Part shown: piece after piece, positions 30,781-39,761 of the stretch
Position numbering within the stretch: position 1 is the first letter of the stretch
Layout of the letters: each line of letters starts with the position of its first letter
Assembly: GCA_014799465.1 (NCBI GenBank)
Contig: JAAVHZ010000063.1
Location: forward strand, 1 to 50,806
Length of the DNA stretch: 50,806 bases
DNA from: Lachnospiraceae bacterium
GTDB lineage: Bacteria; Bacillota; Clostridia; Lachnospirales; Lachnospiraceae
Direction: 5' to 3'
Position numbers and translations under genes: made by a program
Notes under the pieces: generated by a model
What the model was told of the DNA's origin: nothing
Databases searched by the model: none
Seen by the model: the letters and a program-made list of their open reading frames with translations, nothing else

Positions 30781-30880
30781 ATTTAGACGTATTTGAGGTT
30801 TATATTATCATGGTTATTTAAGCAGTAACATGTATAATTAATTACATAAGCAGTAGTAGTGTTTATAAAGGAGTGTAATT

Positions 30881-33800
30881 ATGAATTGGCGGATTTTTCA
30901 AACATATAATGAAGCGGAAACCCGTGCATTTGAAGCAATGTGCAATCAGTTATTTGAACTATGGATTAATAGAACATATAAAGAGTTTTTGCATTCATTT
31001 GTGGTAGTAAACGGATCTGGTGGTGACGGTGGTGTAGAGTCTTATGCTAAACTTACTGATGGCAGCGAAATAGGTGTACAAGCTAAATGGTTTCTAAAAA
31101 CTATTACTGATACGCAATTTAATGAAATTAAAAAATCTATTTTAACTGCAATAAAAGTCCATCCTCAATTGAAAAAATATATTATTTGTGTACCAAGAGA
31201 TTTGACAAATGCTAAGAAAGGTAAAAATGAAAAGATTGTTCAGAATACGGAATATTCAAAGTGGCAAAAAATAAAAACTGATTTCGAGGAAAAATATCCC
31301 AATGTTGAATTAATACTTTGGAATGATCATAGATTAACAGGCGAATTACAATATTCAGAGGCAGCAGGTGTTAAACGTTATTGGTTTGAAAAAGAAGAAC
31401 TTACCAAAGATGCTGTGGAGCGTTCATTTAAAAAACAAAAGAGTGGCTGGTTAGACCAACGATATATATCAGATTTACATAATCAAGGCACTATTCATAA
31501 GGAATTTATGAGCTTTTTGGGGAATTCAAAAGAATGTGATGGTTTACTAGAAGAGTTGGAAAACATAGAAAAAGATTATAGAATGTTAATAACACAGAGT
31601 GGCGTTTTATGTGAATTACTACATGAAAAATCATTATTTAATGAAGAAACAGAAGAACTGAAGGAATTATGTAAAAGAGTAGAAAGCCAGTGTAAAGAAC
31701 TAAATGAAGTAAAGAATGCTTTTCGATTTGAATGTAGGTTGAATCAGTGGGAAGAATGGGTTCTGACATATGAAAAACTAGAGAGTGTAAAAAAATGGTT
31801 GGACAATAATATTTTTGGAGCTTACCATAATCATTTTAGTGATGTTAGGAAATTATTAAAAAAAATATGTAATGTCAATATGGTTCAATTGTTTGATAAA
31901 TTAAAGCAAAGATGCAATTTTGAAAAAATGATTGTTGTTGGTGATCCGGGAACAGGTAAAACACATGGAATTGCTAATGTGGTTGAAACACAATTAAAGC
32001 AAGACTACCACATTCCTATTTTAATACAGGCGAAAAGTGTTGAGCCTCAGGAAGAATGGAGGGAAATAATAATTCATGCGTTGGGTTTATCTCAGATATG
32101 GGAGGAAGATGAACTTCTGTCCGCTTTGGAAGCATTATCATATAGAAATGAGATAAATAGTCCCATGTTAGATAAAGATAATGAGATTCGTATAATTCCC
32201 AAAGTAATTATATGTATTGATGGCATAGATGAGATATGGCCATATGAACGTTGGCATGAACGAATCGGACAGGTAAGAGAGATTGTTTCAAGGCATCAAA
32301 GGATTAGATTTTGTTTTACAGGTCGTAAATATGCATTTGAATGGAAGAGGGTTTTACAGGATAAAAATTTGAAGAAGGTTAATTTATTAAGTGATGGTGA
32401 TGTTCCGGTAAGGAAGATATATGATGATTATATCAAGTTTTATAATGTTGATGATAATGGTGTAAAGTGGCTTCGTAATGCTATTAGTACACCATATGCT
32501 TTAAAGTTAGTTTGTGAACTTTATAGAGAAAAACATATAGGAAAAATTGAAAAATCAGATGTAACAGTGACTAAGTTGCTAGAGGAAAAATTTGAAAAGT
32601 TAGATCAGGAATTTAAAATGCGAGAAGGTTTTAAGGAAAACACACATGATCAAATTGTAAAAATTGTTTTAATAGAAATTTATAAAAAATTTGAAACTCA
32701 CAATAAAGTTACATGGACAGATATAAAAAAGACTTTGAGGAAATTGGATATTTATTCGTATTTAAGTGAATCTGGATTAGAAAAGATAGTAAATTTTTTA
32801 GAGAAACATGCTTTTTTAAAATCATATCGAGAAAAAGCTGAAAGTTTCTTTGAAAATGATGAGACCATCTATTATTTGGGACTGCAACCTGCTTATGATT
32901 ATATAAAGGCTCTACAATTTTTTAAAAAAAACATATATTCGGATGATTTGGAATTGGATAATCGAATTTTAACGAATAGGGGAGCTTTACAGATGTATGC
33001 AGTAATGGTTATGGATAAATATGGGAAGATACTATGGTATAACAAATCTTGCCATGAACATTTGGATGAAGAAGATTTGTTTAGTCTTGTTGCATACGCT
33101 GTGGTAAATGTAAATGCAAATATTTCAGTTAAATATGCACAATGGATTAAGAAAGTGATGAAAGGAAATGCAACGGCATTATCTTGGGTAGTTAATAAAA
33201 TAGTTTTCCCATTGGCAAGAGAGGAGAAGCATCCGCTGGGAAGTAAAATGCTTGACCAGTGTTTGAGTGAGTTTGATAAGCCAGCGAACAGAGATGTTAT
33301 TTGGTCTATTCCTTCAGGGCTAAAAGGAAATGATGATGCTATATGGATTCATTATGATGATATAGAGTATATAAATGAATCATATAAATTGGATGAAACG
33401 GACTTTTATGATGGAATGCCATTAGTTTGGGCGTGGGGATTGACTTCTGTTGATAATGGGCAAAGGACAATGATTCGTAAGGAGATTACAAAGTGGGGGA
33501 TCAATAAACCAGAAGAATTTTTTAAATTATTTGAATATTTTGTGGACATAAATGATATTCAGGCTAGGACTGATATTTTTTCGATTGCAATGGCTGTTAC
33601 ATATGTGTGTCGCAGGAATCATGACTTTTTAAAGTTAATTTCAAAATGGATATATAAAAATATTTTTTCGTCAAACAAAATAAAGAATATTAATAATGCG
33701 GCAATTAGATATTATTCAAGAGCGATTATGGAATGTGCATTATCAGAAGGAGTAATTTGTGATGAACAGATTAAAAGGTGTCGTCCTCCGTATAAAGCAG

Positions 33801-35149
33801 ATGCATCACTATTGCCTTTTTCTGTAGAAGCGTCAGCGGGAACAAGGATGGAAGGTTATAAGACAATGGACTATAATGTGTCAAGATATATTTTGTGTGA
33901 TCCATTGGATGAAAAATTCTTTAAAAACAGAGACAACAATGAAAAGATAGAAGAAATATTAAATAAATATTGTAGGGAGTATCACTTACCTTCACTTTCA
34001 AGTGAAGGGTGGGTTTTAGGGTGTGCTTTTGGACAAGTAAAAGCAGCAGGCTGGCGTGAAGATGTTTTTTATGGAAAACCAAATGGTGGGCAGATTGGAG
34101 AAAAACTAGGATTGGATATTGCAATATGTAGACAATTTGGATATGCAGCACAAGGAAGTATGAATCGTATTATAACAATTGCTGAAAAGTATAGCCGGTG
34201 CGCAAAAATGGAATTGTTAGGGTATTTAGCAGATAGGTTGTACTTTTCCGACTATGAACAAAAAGATGAATATATCATGGATTATGGACAACTGGAGGAG
34301 TATGTAAACCCTTATCAGGAACTTTGCCAAATTGATGTGGATACAGTGATGGAAGGAACGGATTTGCTCTTACCAGAAGAGTTGTCACCATATAATGATG
34401 GGTGTGATGACACTACAGATGGTATTGAAAAATGGATTAATAATTCGTATTTGCCTAAATTTGAAAGATGGATTAATATCCAGCATGGAGAAATAACATT
34501 GTTTGCATCACATTCCATAAGTAATGAGTTACAAGGCATTACAACATATATGTGGATATCATCTGGTTTAATTAGCAAGGGTTCAATATCATTACTTGTA
34601 AAAAAAATAAAAGAAAGTGATTTTGCTGTAGAATTGATAAGGGCAGATACTATGTTTGCTTATCCTGCTTCAGATTGCTACATTTCACCGTTGGAAGTGT
34701 GTTGGTTTGATTGGAAAAATGAAAATAACTCATGCATAAAATGTGGGAATACAACAATATATAAAAATGTTGCAAAATGCACTTGTGATATTCTGGGAAA
34801 GGGGGAGATAAATTATGCAATACCATCAAAAAACGTAAGAAAAATAATGGGAATTATAAGTGGCGATGGATATCATTATTACAATAAAGATGGTGTTGAG
34901 GTTGCAAGTTATAGAGTGGCTGGAGAATATTTTTCTAATAATCAGCATATTCTTACTGTCAATTCTGATGTTTATAATTCTCAAGTTTCTGAATTAAGAT
35001 TACAGCCAATTTGGATTATTAGGGTTTTAAATGAAATATCCAGCAAAGCAAGAGAAAAGTTTAATTGCTTTATGGTTAAAGATGAAACTTATTTAGTTTG
35101 GAAAAATAGCAAATCTTGGCAAGTGCGGAAATTAGAAAGACCAGAGTGA
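30881..35149 (+). CDS. Mrr-like nuclease fused to STAND NTPase, Avs-like defence protein (1422 aa)
   Basis: Residues ~1-170 form a restriction-endonuclease-like domain: GSGGDGGVE with Asp49, then GVQAKWF with Gln67-x-Lys69, the D...QxK layout of Mrr-type nucleases. The P-loop NTPase follows with GDPGTGKT (354-361) and IDGIDEIW (Asp447-Glu451) as Walker A and B. A long helical C-terminal half (about 620-1420) carries no recognised repeats. A nuclease, a STAND/NACHT NTPase and a large C-terminal sensor is the architecture of Avs proteins, which recognise phage proteins and then degrade DNA. The match is architectural; the family is not proven. The gene has a GGAG site and its own ~100-nt spacer. 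Confidence 0.72.
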   Translation: MNWRIFQTYNEAETRAFEAMCNQLFELWINRTYKEFLHSFVVVNGSGGDGGVESYAKLTDGSEIGVQAKWFLKTITDTQFNEIKKSILTAIKVHPQLKKYIICVPRDLTNAKKGKNEKIVQNTEYSKWQKIKTDFEEKYPNVELILWNDHRLTGELQYSEAAGVKRYWFEKEELTKDAVERSFKKQKSGWLDQRYISDLHNQGTIHKEFMSFLGNSKECDGLLEELENIEKDYRMLITQSGVLCELLHEKSLFNEETEELKELCKRVESQCKELNEVKNAFRFECRLNQWEEWVLTYEKLESVKKWLDNNIFGAYHNHFSDVRKLLKKICNVNMVQLFDKLKQRCNFEKMIVVGDPGTGKTHGIANVVETQLKQDYHIPILIQAKSVEPQEEWREIIIHALGLSQIWEEDELLSALEALSYRNEINSPMLDKDNEIRIIPKVIICIDGIDEIWPYERWHERIGQVREIVSRHQRIRFCFTGRKYAFEWKRVLQDKNLKKVNLLSDGDVPVRKIYDDYIKFYNVDDNGVKWLRNAISTPYALKLVCELYREKHIGKIEKSDVTVTKLLEEKFEKLDQEFKMREGFKENTHDQIVKIVLIEIYKKFETHNKVTWTDIKKTLRKLDIYSYLSESGLEKIVNFLEKHAFLKSYREKAESFFENDETIYYLGLQPAYDYIKALQFFKKNIYSDDLELDNRILTNRGALQMYAVMVMDKYGKILWYNKSCHEHLDEEDLFSLVAYAVVNVNANISVKYAQWIKKVMKGNATALSWVVNKIVFPLAREEKHPLGSKMLDQCLSEFDKPANRDVIWSIPSGLKGNDDAIWIHYDDIEYINESYKLDETDFYDGMPLVWAWGLTSVDNGQRTMIRKEITKWGINKPEEFFKLFEYFVDINDIQARTDIFSIAMAVTYVCRRNHDFLKLISKWIYKNIFSSNKIKNINNAAIRYYSRAIMECALSEGVICDEQIKRCRPPYKADASLLPFSVEASAGTRMEGYKTMDYNVSRYILCDPLDEKFFKNRDNNEKIEEILNKYCREYHLPSLSSEGWVLGCAFGQVKAAGWREDVFYGKPNGGQIGEKLGLDIAICRQFGYAAQGSMNRIITIAEKYSRCAKMELLGYLADRLYFSDYEQKDEYIMDYGQLEEYVNPYQELCQIDVDTVMEGTDLLLPEELSPYNDGCDDTTDGIEKWINNSYLPKFERWINIQHGEITLFASHSISNELQGITTYMWISSGLISKGSISLLVKKIKESDFAVELIRADTMFAYPASDCYISPLEVCWFDWKNENNSCIKCGNTTIYKNVAKCTCDILGKGEINYAIPSKNVRKIMGIISGDGYHYYNKDGVEVASYRVAGEYFSNNQHILTVNSDVYNSQVSELRLQPIWIIRVLNEISSKAREKFNCFMVKDETYLVWKNSKSWQVRKLERPE

Positions 35150-35199
35150 TTCTATATCTTGCTCAGTGTTTATAGGGATGTTTCATGTTTAATAGAATA

Positions 35200-35232
35200 T
35201 ATAAACAATATATAAACAATATATGTTATAAT
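35200..35232 (+). promoter_or_regulatory. Tandem 11-mers and -10 box before the phosphoesterase gene
   Basis: TATAAACAATA occurs twice in direct tandem (35200-35210 and 35211-35221), immediately upstream of a consensus TATAAT (35227-35232). No good -35 box is present, which suggests a promoter that depends on a protein bound at the 11-mers. Confidence 0.45.
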
Positions 35233-35273
35233 ATAAATACTTGTTTAATGAGCATCGGGAAGGTAGTGAATGA

Positions 35274-35972
35274 ATGATTAATATTACTGGAGATACACAT
35301 GGGAGTTTTGAGCGAGTTGAGAACTTTTGTAAAAGGTTTAAGACAAAAAGTGAAGATATAATGATTATACTTGGAGATGCAGGAATAAATTTCAGCGGTC
35401 CACGATATGATCGATTAAAGAAACGTCAGCTTGAAGAATTGCCAATTACAATATTTGCCATTCATGGTAATCATGAGCAGAGACCATTTACTATTGAATC
35501 TTATAAAGAACAGGTGTGGAATGGTGGAATAGTTTATTTTGAGGAGGAATTTCCGAGCATATTGTTTGCTAAAGACGGAGAGGTTTATAAACTTAATGGA
35601 CTAAAAACAATTGTAATGGGCGGAGCTTACAGTATTGATAAAGCGTATCGTTTGGTGTATGGTTATGGCTGGTGGGAAGATGAGCAACCATCAGATGAAA
35701 TTAAAAAGTATGTTGAAGAACAACTGGAACGTGAAAAATGGAATGTAGATGTGGTGCTTAGTCATACCACACCACTTAAATATGAGCCAGTTGAAGTGTT
35801 TTTGTCTGGTGTTGATCAGAGTAAAATAGATAAAACAACAGAAATTTGGCTTGATAAGATTGAGGGCAGGCTATCATACAAAAAATGGTATTGTGGTCAT
35901 TATCATACTGAAAAGAAGATTGATAATCTAGAGATTATGTTTGAAAACTTTGATGAATTTGGTTTAGGATAA
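35274..35972 (+). CDS. Calcineurin-like metallophosphoesterase (232 aa)
   Basis: The metal-binding motifs are in order: GDTHG (Asp at residue 6, His at 8), LGDAGIN, GNHE (about 64-67), SHTTP (about 163) and GHYHT (about 213). This fits an intact calcineurin-type phosphoesterase of the small cytosolic group. Substrates of such enzymes range from phosphoproteins to nucleotides and cannot be predicted. It is the last gene before the truncated fic repeat and is AT-rich like the nuclease-STAND gene. It may belong to that system or be independent. Confidence 0.88.
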   Translation: MINITGDTHGSFERVENFCKRFKTKSEDIMIILGDAGINFSGPRYDRLKKRQLEELPITIFAIHGNHEQRPFTIESYKEQVWNGGIVYFEEEFPSILFAKDGEVYKLNGLKTIVMGGAYSIDKAYRLVYGYGWWEDEQPSDEIKKYVEEQLEREKWNVDVVLSHTTPLKYEPVEVFLSGVDQSKIDKTTEIWLDKIEGRLSYKKWYCGHYHTEKKIDNLEIMFENFDEFGLG

Positions 35973-36061
35973 TAAAAAAATGTCTGGAACGTCTTACGGA
36001 ATAGGCATTCTGGACAAAATTAAAAAAGTTAATTTTTTTTGTCCCATACTTGACATGAGCT

Positions 36062-36268
36062 GATGGAAACGGAAGAGTGGGATGTTTAATAATATTTAAG
36101 GAATGTTTAAAATATAATATAATTCCTTTAATTATTGATGAAAGACATAAGTTGTATTATTATAGGGGACTAAAAGAATTTGAAAATGAAAAGGGATATT
36201 TGACAGATACCTGCTTATCAGCACAAGATTTATATAAAGAATTGATGGAATACTTTATAGAAAAATAG
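36062..36268 (+). pseudogene. Headless copy of the HTH-Fic gene (right direct repeat)
   Basis: The sequence from GATGGAAACGG to the stop repeats the last ~207 nt of the HTH-Fic gene at 12818. There are about a dozen differences, mostly silent; one changes the motif Arg of GRVGR to Cys. The HTH, the inhibitory motif and the catalytic His are missing, so it cannot be functional. It marks the right border of the island. Confidence 0.88.
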
Positions 36269-36283
36269 TAATTACAGTTATTA

Positions 36284-36315
36284 GGCATTAGCGGAAAGAA
36301 CGTTAGTGCCTTTTT
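36284..36315 (+). terminator. Terminator of the fic remnant
   Basis: GGCATTAGCG and CGTTAGTGCC form a perfect 10-bp stem around GAAAGAA, followed by TTTTT. It is the better-preserved twin of the structure at 13040. Confidence 0.85.
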
Positions 36316-36354
36316 GGTGATTAAAAACAAATTCTAATATTATAGTGAAAATTG

Positions 36355-36383
36355 TTGAAGTGGTATGGAAAAAAATGTATAAT
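36355..36383 (+). promoter_or_regulatory. Sigma-A promoter of the DUF4062 gene
   Basis: TTGAAG (36355-36360) and TATAAT (36378-36383) are 17 nt apart. A GGGGAGGG site and the ATG at 36423 follow after about 40 nt. Confidence 0.8.
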
Positions 36384-36422
36384 TATGCTATTAATTAGGA
36401 AAAAAAGGGGAGGGTAATATTT

Positions 36423-37466
36423 ATGAAACCAAGAATTTTTATAAGTTCAACTTTTTATGATTTAAAATATATAAGGGAAGATTTGGCAAATTTTGTACGG
36501 TCTTATGGTTATGAGTCTGTTCTGTTTGAAGATGGTGATATAGGGTATACACCTGGAAAAAGCTTAGATGCATCATGTTATGAGTCAATGAGAAACTCAG
36601 ATATGGTCATTTTAATAATTGGAGGTGAATACGGAAGTGCAGCAAGTGGAGAAAAGAAAGATGAATTTAAAGAATATATGTCAGTCACAAGAAAAGAATT
36701 TAGAACAGCCACAGAATCCGGCATTCCTGTTTTTGTAATGATAGATAAAAAAGTTATGGCTGAATATGGAGTATATGAAGCAAATTATGTTTCTATAGAA
36801 AAGGAAAATATGGGGATGGCATTTCCTGTAACTAAGAGCATAAATGTATTTAGGTTTATAAAAGAAGTAAAAAGTATTGTGAATTTACCTATACAAGAAT
36901 TTGAAAAGTCATCTGATATTAAAGTATTTATTAGCAAACAATGGTCTGATATGTTTAAAAATTATCTGACTTCTTTACGGAACGGAGGGGAAAATAAGAA
37001 AATTGAGAATTCTGTAAATGAGATGAAGAATCTGATTCAGAAAATGAATATTATGTTAGATAGTGTGGGAAAAAATGTATTATCCAAGAATAGTCCTAAA
37101 GAATATGAAGATGTTGTTAATCAGCAGGAAGTTGTATCGTTTTGCAATATTCTTATAGATTCGTTTACTTTAGAATTAAAATCAACTGATGAATTGATTG
37201 TAAATAATAAAAGAGAGGAAATAATTCATAACTTTTTAAAGTCTATTCAGAAGATTAATGACAATGATATTATAGATATTAAAGAGGAACTGACTTATGT
37301 TCTGGATATTATAAATGGATATGGGTTTGAGACACGTAGGATTACAAGTCACTTTGGAAAAATATCTGAAAAAATTAAATTATTGAACGACAGGAAAAAT
37401 ATTGAAAAAGTTGTGGAACTTATGTCAAGCGATGAATACTTTAATAAATTAATAAAAATTATTTAA
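36423..37466 (+). CDS. DUF4062 domain protein (347 aa)
   Basis: The N-terminus MKPRIFISSTFYDLKYIRED, with an early strand and SST, followed by DMVILIIGGEYGS (about residues 59-71), is the signature of DUF4062, a Rossmann-like domain distantly similar to TIR/SEFIR folds. The domain spans about 1-150. The rest is helical and unassigned. DUF4062 proteins occur in defence and signalling loci, often fused to STAND NTPases; here the protein stands alone. It lies just outside the direct repeat and has its own promoter. Confidence 0.82.
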   Translation: MKPRIFISSTFYDLKYIREDLANFVRSYGYESVLFEDGDIGYTPGKSLDASCYESMRNSDMVILIIGGEYGSAASGEKKDEFKEYMSVTRKEFRTATESGIPVFVMIDKKVMAEYGVYEANYVSIEKENMGMAFPVTKSINVFRFIKEVKSIVNLPIQEFEKSSDIKVFISKQWSDMFKNYLTSLRNGGENKKIENSVNEMKNLIQKMNIMLDSVGKNVLSKNSPKEYEDVVNQQEVVSFCNILIDSFTLELKSTDELIVNNKREEIIHNFLKSIQKINDNDIIDIKEELTYVLDIINGYGFETRRITSHFGKISEKIKLLNDRKNIEKVVELMSSDEYFNKLIKII

Positions 37467-37694
37467 TATAATAACAAAACTAAAATAAATTTTTGATTAT
37501 CTTTGTGAAGCCTATTAAGTAATAAGTTTCAAATATGATTAAAAAAGCCTTTGAAATGGTGAAATAGCAGGGATTGGATATTTTGATTTTGCCCCCAATT
37601 TACAATTCTTCTCATATTCGCCTTATAAGGGATGTAATTTTCTAACTATAAGAAGTAATTTTGATACAGAAAAAGAAAAACTGGAGGTTTCAAA

Positions 37695-38222
37695 ATGAAT
37701 CAAATAGTTATAGGTAAATTTATTGCTTTGAAGAGAAAAGAAAAAAATTTAACACAGCAGCAGCTTGCTGAAAGACTTGGAATATCTAATAAGACAATTT
37801 CAAAATGGGAAAATGGAAAGTGTATGCCGGATTACAGTATTGTCAAGCCGTTATGCCAAGAGTTGGAAATCACAGTCGCTGAATTAATGGATGGTGAAGT
37901 AAAGGAAGATAATAGTATTCGTGTTTTTGATGAACAACAAATGATAGATGTGTTGGAGCGAATACAAATATTAGAAAAGCAAAAACAATTGCTATTTGGA
38001 ATAATGCTTATTACTATGGGAATTGCTATGATGGCTCTATCCAAAATTTTTCGGTGGAAGCAATTTCCAAGATTTTATTTCTGGTTTAATGTTGGGATTG
38101 TCTATTGGAGAGATGCTGACTGGTGTTTATATTATAGGACGCAATCTATAGAAGATACTGCTTTAATAAACTGTACCCTCTGCATTATCCAGTGTTTAGG
38201 AGTGAATATTATAATAGAATAG
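37695..38222 (+). CDS. XRE regulator with membrane segment, frameshifted C-terminus
   Basis: Residues 1-70 are a clear XRE domain (LTQQQLAERLGISNKTISKWENG). A linker and a first transmembrane helix (LFGIMLITMGIAMMALSKIF, about 97-116) follow. After a TTTTT run near 38050 the encoded sequence loses the family pattern, while the +1 frame continues it with GGSNFQDFISGLMLGLSIGE and stops at 38149-38151. The natural protein would be about 152 residues with two membrane spans. As read, it has an aberrant tail to 38222. Confidence 0.72.
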   Translation: MNQIVIGKFIALKRKEKNLTQQQLAERLGISNKTISKWENGKCMPDYSIVKPLCQELEITVAELMDGEVKEDNSIRVFDEQQMIDVLERIQILEKQKQLLFGIMLITMGIAMMALSKIFRWKQFPRFYFWFNVGIVYWRDADWCLYYRTQSIEDTALINCTLCIIQCLGVNIIIE

Positions 38223-38287
38223 GAAATCTTATTAAAACAAATATTGTTATAAAATGAATTGAAGAAATATACAAATTATGCTAAAAT

Positions 38288-38318
38288 GGGAAAGATGAAA
38301 AATCTTTCCCTGTTTTTT
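38288..38318 (+). terminator. Rho-independent terminator between island and core genome
   Basis: GGGAAAGAT and ATCTTTCCC form a 9-bp stem with a GAAAA loop, followed by TGTTTTTT. A promoter-like TTGAAG-17 nt-TAAAAT (38259-38287) ends right at the stem, so it could not produce the whole hairpin and is probably not used for it. Confidence 0.88.
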
Positions 38319-38338
38319 ATAATAGAAAGGAGAAGAAT

Positions 38339-38406
38339 CATTTAATATATGGTTTACATTGGGAAGATATTGATTTAAAAAACAAAGCGAGTATTTTTAA
38401 AAGATA
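38339..38406 (+). pseudogene. Fragment of a tyrosine recombinase
   Basis: The short frame reads IYGLHWEDIDLKNK, which matches the GLRWEDIDLKNK segment after box I of tyrosine integrases, and stops after 22 codons. Nothing else of the gene remains. It is likely the scar of a former integration next to pyrE. Confidence 0.4.
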
Positions 38407-38448
38407 AAGTCAGGTATAAAAGCCCAAAATAGGAGGATTAGAAAACAA

Positions 38449-39123
38449 ATGGAACAATATAAAAAAGAATTTATTGAATTTATGGTGGACTGCGGAGTAT
38501 TAAAATTTGGAGATTTCGTGACAAAGAGCGGAAGAAATACACCGTTTTTTGTAAATACAGGATTCTATCGTACAGGTGCACAGCTTAACAAACTGGGAGA
38601 ATACTATGCAAGGGCTGTTAATGAAAAGTTTGGCATGGATTTTGATATATTATTTGGACCTGCATATAAAGGAATACCGCTTTCAGTAGCCACATCCATG
38701 CAGATTAGCAGTATATATGGAAAGGATATAAAGTACTGTTCAAACAGAAAGGAAGTAAAAGACCATGGAGATAAGGGTATACTATTAGGCAGTCCTATAT
38801 CAGATGGAGATAAAGTTATTATAATAGAAGATGTTACAACGGCAGGAACGTCAATAAATGAAACACTACCAATAATAAAGGCACAAGGCAGTGTGGAGGT
38901 GAAAGGACTTGTAGTATCTGTTGACAGAATGGAGAGAGGTCAGGGCGAAAAGAGTGCACTTTGCGAAATTCAGGAGAAATTTGGGATAGAGACTACAGCT
39001 ATAGTTACAATGGAAGAAGTTATTGAGCATCTGTATAATAAAGAATACAAAGGAAAAGTTATAATAGATGATGAATTGAAAAAGTCAATAGATGCATATT
39101 ATGAACAATATGGAGCTAAATAG
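38449..39123 (+). CDS. pyrE: Orotate phosphoribosyltransferase
   Basis: PyrE joins orotate and PRPP to make OMP in UMP synthesis. The 224-residue protein has the PRPP-binding signature VIIIEDVTTAGTS (about residues 124-136), the early FVTKSGRNTPFF substrate segment and the GPAYKGIPL loop. Its length is normal for the clostridial form. AGGAGG precedes the ATG by a good distance. It heads a short run with two or three small membrane genes and is the first core gene right of the accessory region. Confidence 0.95.
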   Translation: MEQYKKEFIEFMVDCGVLKFGDFVTKSGRNTPFFVNTGFYRTGAQLNKLGEYYARAVNEKFGMDFDILFGPAYKGIPLSVATSMQISSIYGKDIKYCSNRKEVKDHGDKGILLGSPISDGDKVIIIEDVTTAGTSINETLPIIKAQGSVEVKGLVVSVDRMERGQGEKSALCEIQEKFGIETTAIVTMEEVIEHLYNKEYKGKVIIDDELKKSIDAYYEQYGAK

Positions 39124-39139
39124 AAAGGAAGCAGAAATA

Positions 39140-39292
39140 ATGAATGAAAAAGTGTATAAGTCAATGAGACATGCGGGTGGAGCAAATATAGCTTTGGGAG
39201 TACTTATGATAGTTGCAGGTGTTACCATGGGAGTACTTGCAATAGTAAATGGAGCAAAGTTGTTAAAAGATAAATCAGAGATAATGTTTTAG
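39140..39292 (+). CDS. Small single-span membrane protein (50 aa)
   Basis: ATG 39140 follows AAAGGAAGC. A longer in-frame reading starts inside pyrE and is unlikely. The product has one hydrophobic helix (GVLMIVAGVTMGVLAIVNGA) and a charged tail. It is co-oriented with pyrE (17 nt upstream) and the VanZ-like gene (1 nt downstream). Function unknown. Confidence 0.65.
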   Translation: MNEKVYKSMRHAGGANIALGVLMIVAGVTMGVLAIVNGAKLLKDKSEIMF

Positions 39293-39293
39293 A

Positions 39294-39761
39294 ATGAAGA
39301 AAGAAAATAATACAAACAGCAGGCGGACAGTGATTATAAGCCGTTTGCTGTTTATTGCGTATATATTGAGTGTTATTTATTTTATGTTTATAGCAGAAGG
39401 ATTTGGCAGAAACGATACAGGGGCAGGGTATAGATATAATGTAGAGCCGTTTGCTGAGATAAAAAGATTTTACAGAGTCTTGAAAAATGGCTATAATTTT
39501 AAGGCATTTCTTAATCTGATAGGAAATATTGCAGCATTTGTACCGTTTGGAATGTTTTTGCCAATGATTAAAAGTAAAAAGACAGGTTTGATAAATACAG
39601 TTATTATATCATTTTTGTTTAGTGCCTGCATAGAGACTATACAACTGTATTTTAAACTGGGAGTATTTGATGTGGATGATATTGTGTTAAATACTCTTGG
39701 AGGATTTATAGGATATCTGTTATATCTGATTGGAAAGGCATGGTGCAAAAGAAGCTCATGA
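39294..39761 (+). CDS. VanZ-like family membrane protein (155 aa)
   Basis: Four hydrophobic segments are visible. The VanZ signature is present with YNVEPFAEIKRF (about residue 50), NLIGNIAAFVPFGMFLP (about 75-91), and ETIQLYFKLGVFDVDDIVLN with TLGGFIGYLL near the end. VanZ itself gives low-level teicoplanin resistance; the role of most relatives is unknown. The gene starts 1 nt after the 50-aa gene and overlaps the next start by 4 nt. Confidence 0.9.
   Translation: MKKENNTNSRRTVIISRLLFIAYILSVIYFMFIAEGFGRNDTGAGYRYNVEPFAEIKRFYRVLKNGYNFKAFLNLIGNIAAFVPFGMFLPMIKSKKTGLINTVIISFLFSACIETIQLYFKLGVFDVDDIVLNTLGGFIGYLLYLIGKAWCKRSS

Noticed and set aside
35973-36060. Terminator after the phosphoesterase gene
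   Set aside because: A T run is present at about 36032-36040, but the stem in front is only six A/T pairs, so it is too weak to list as a feature.
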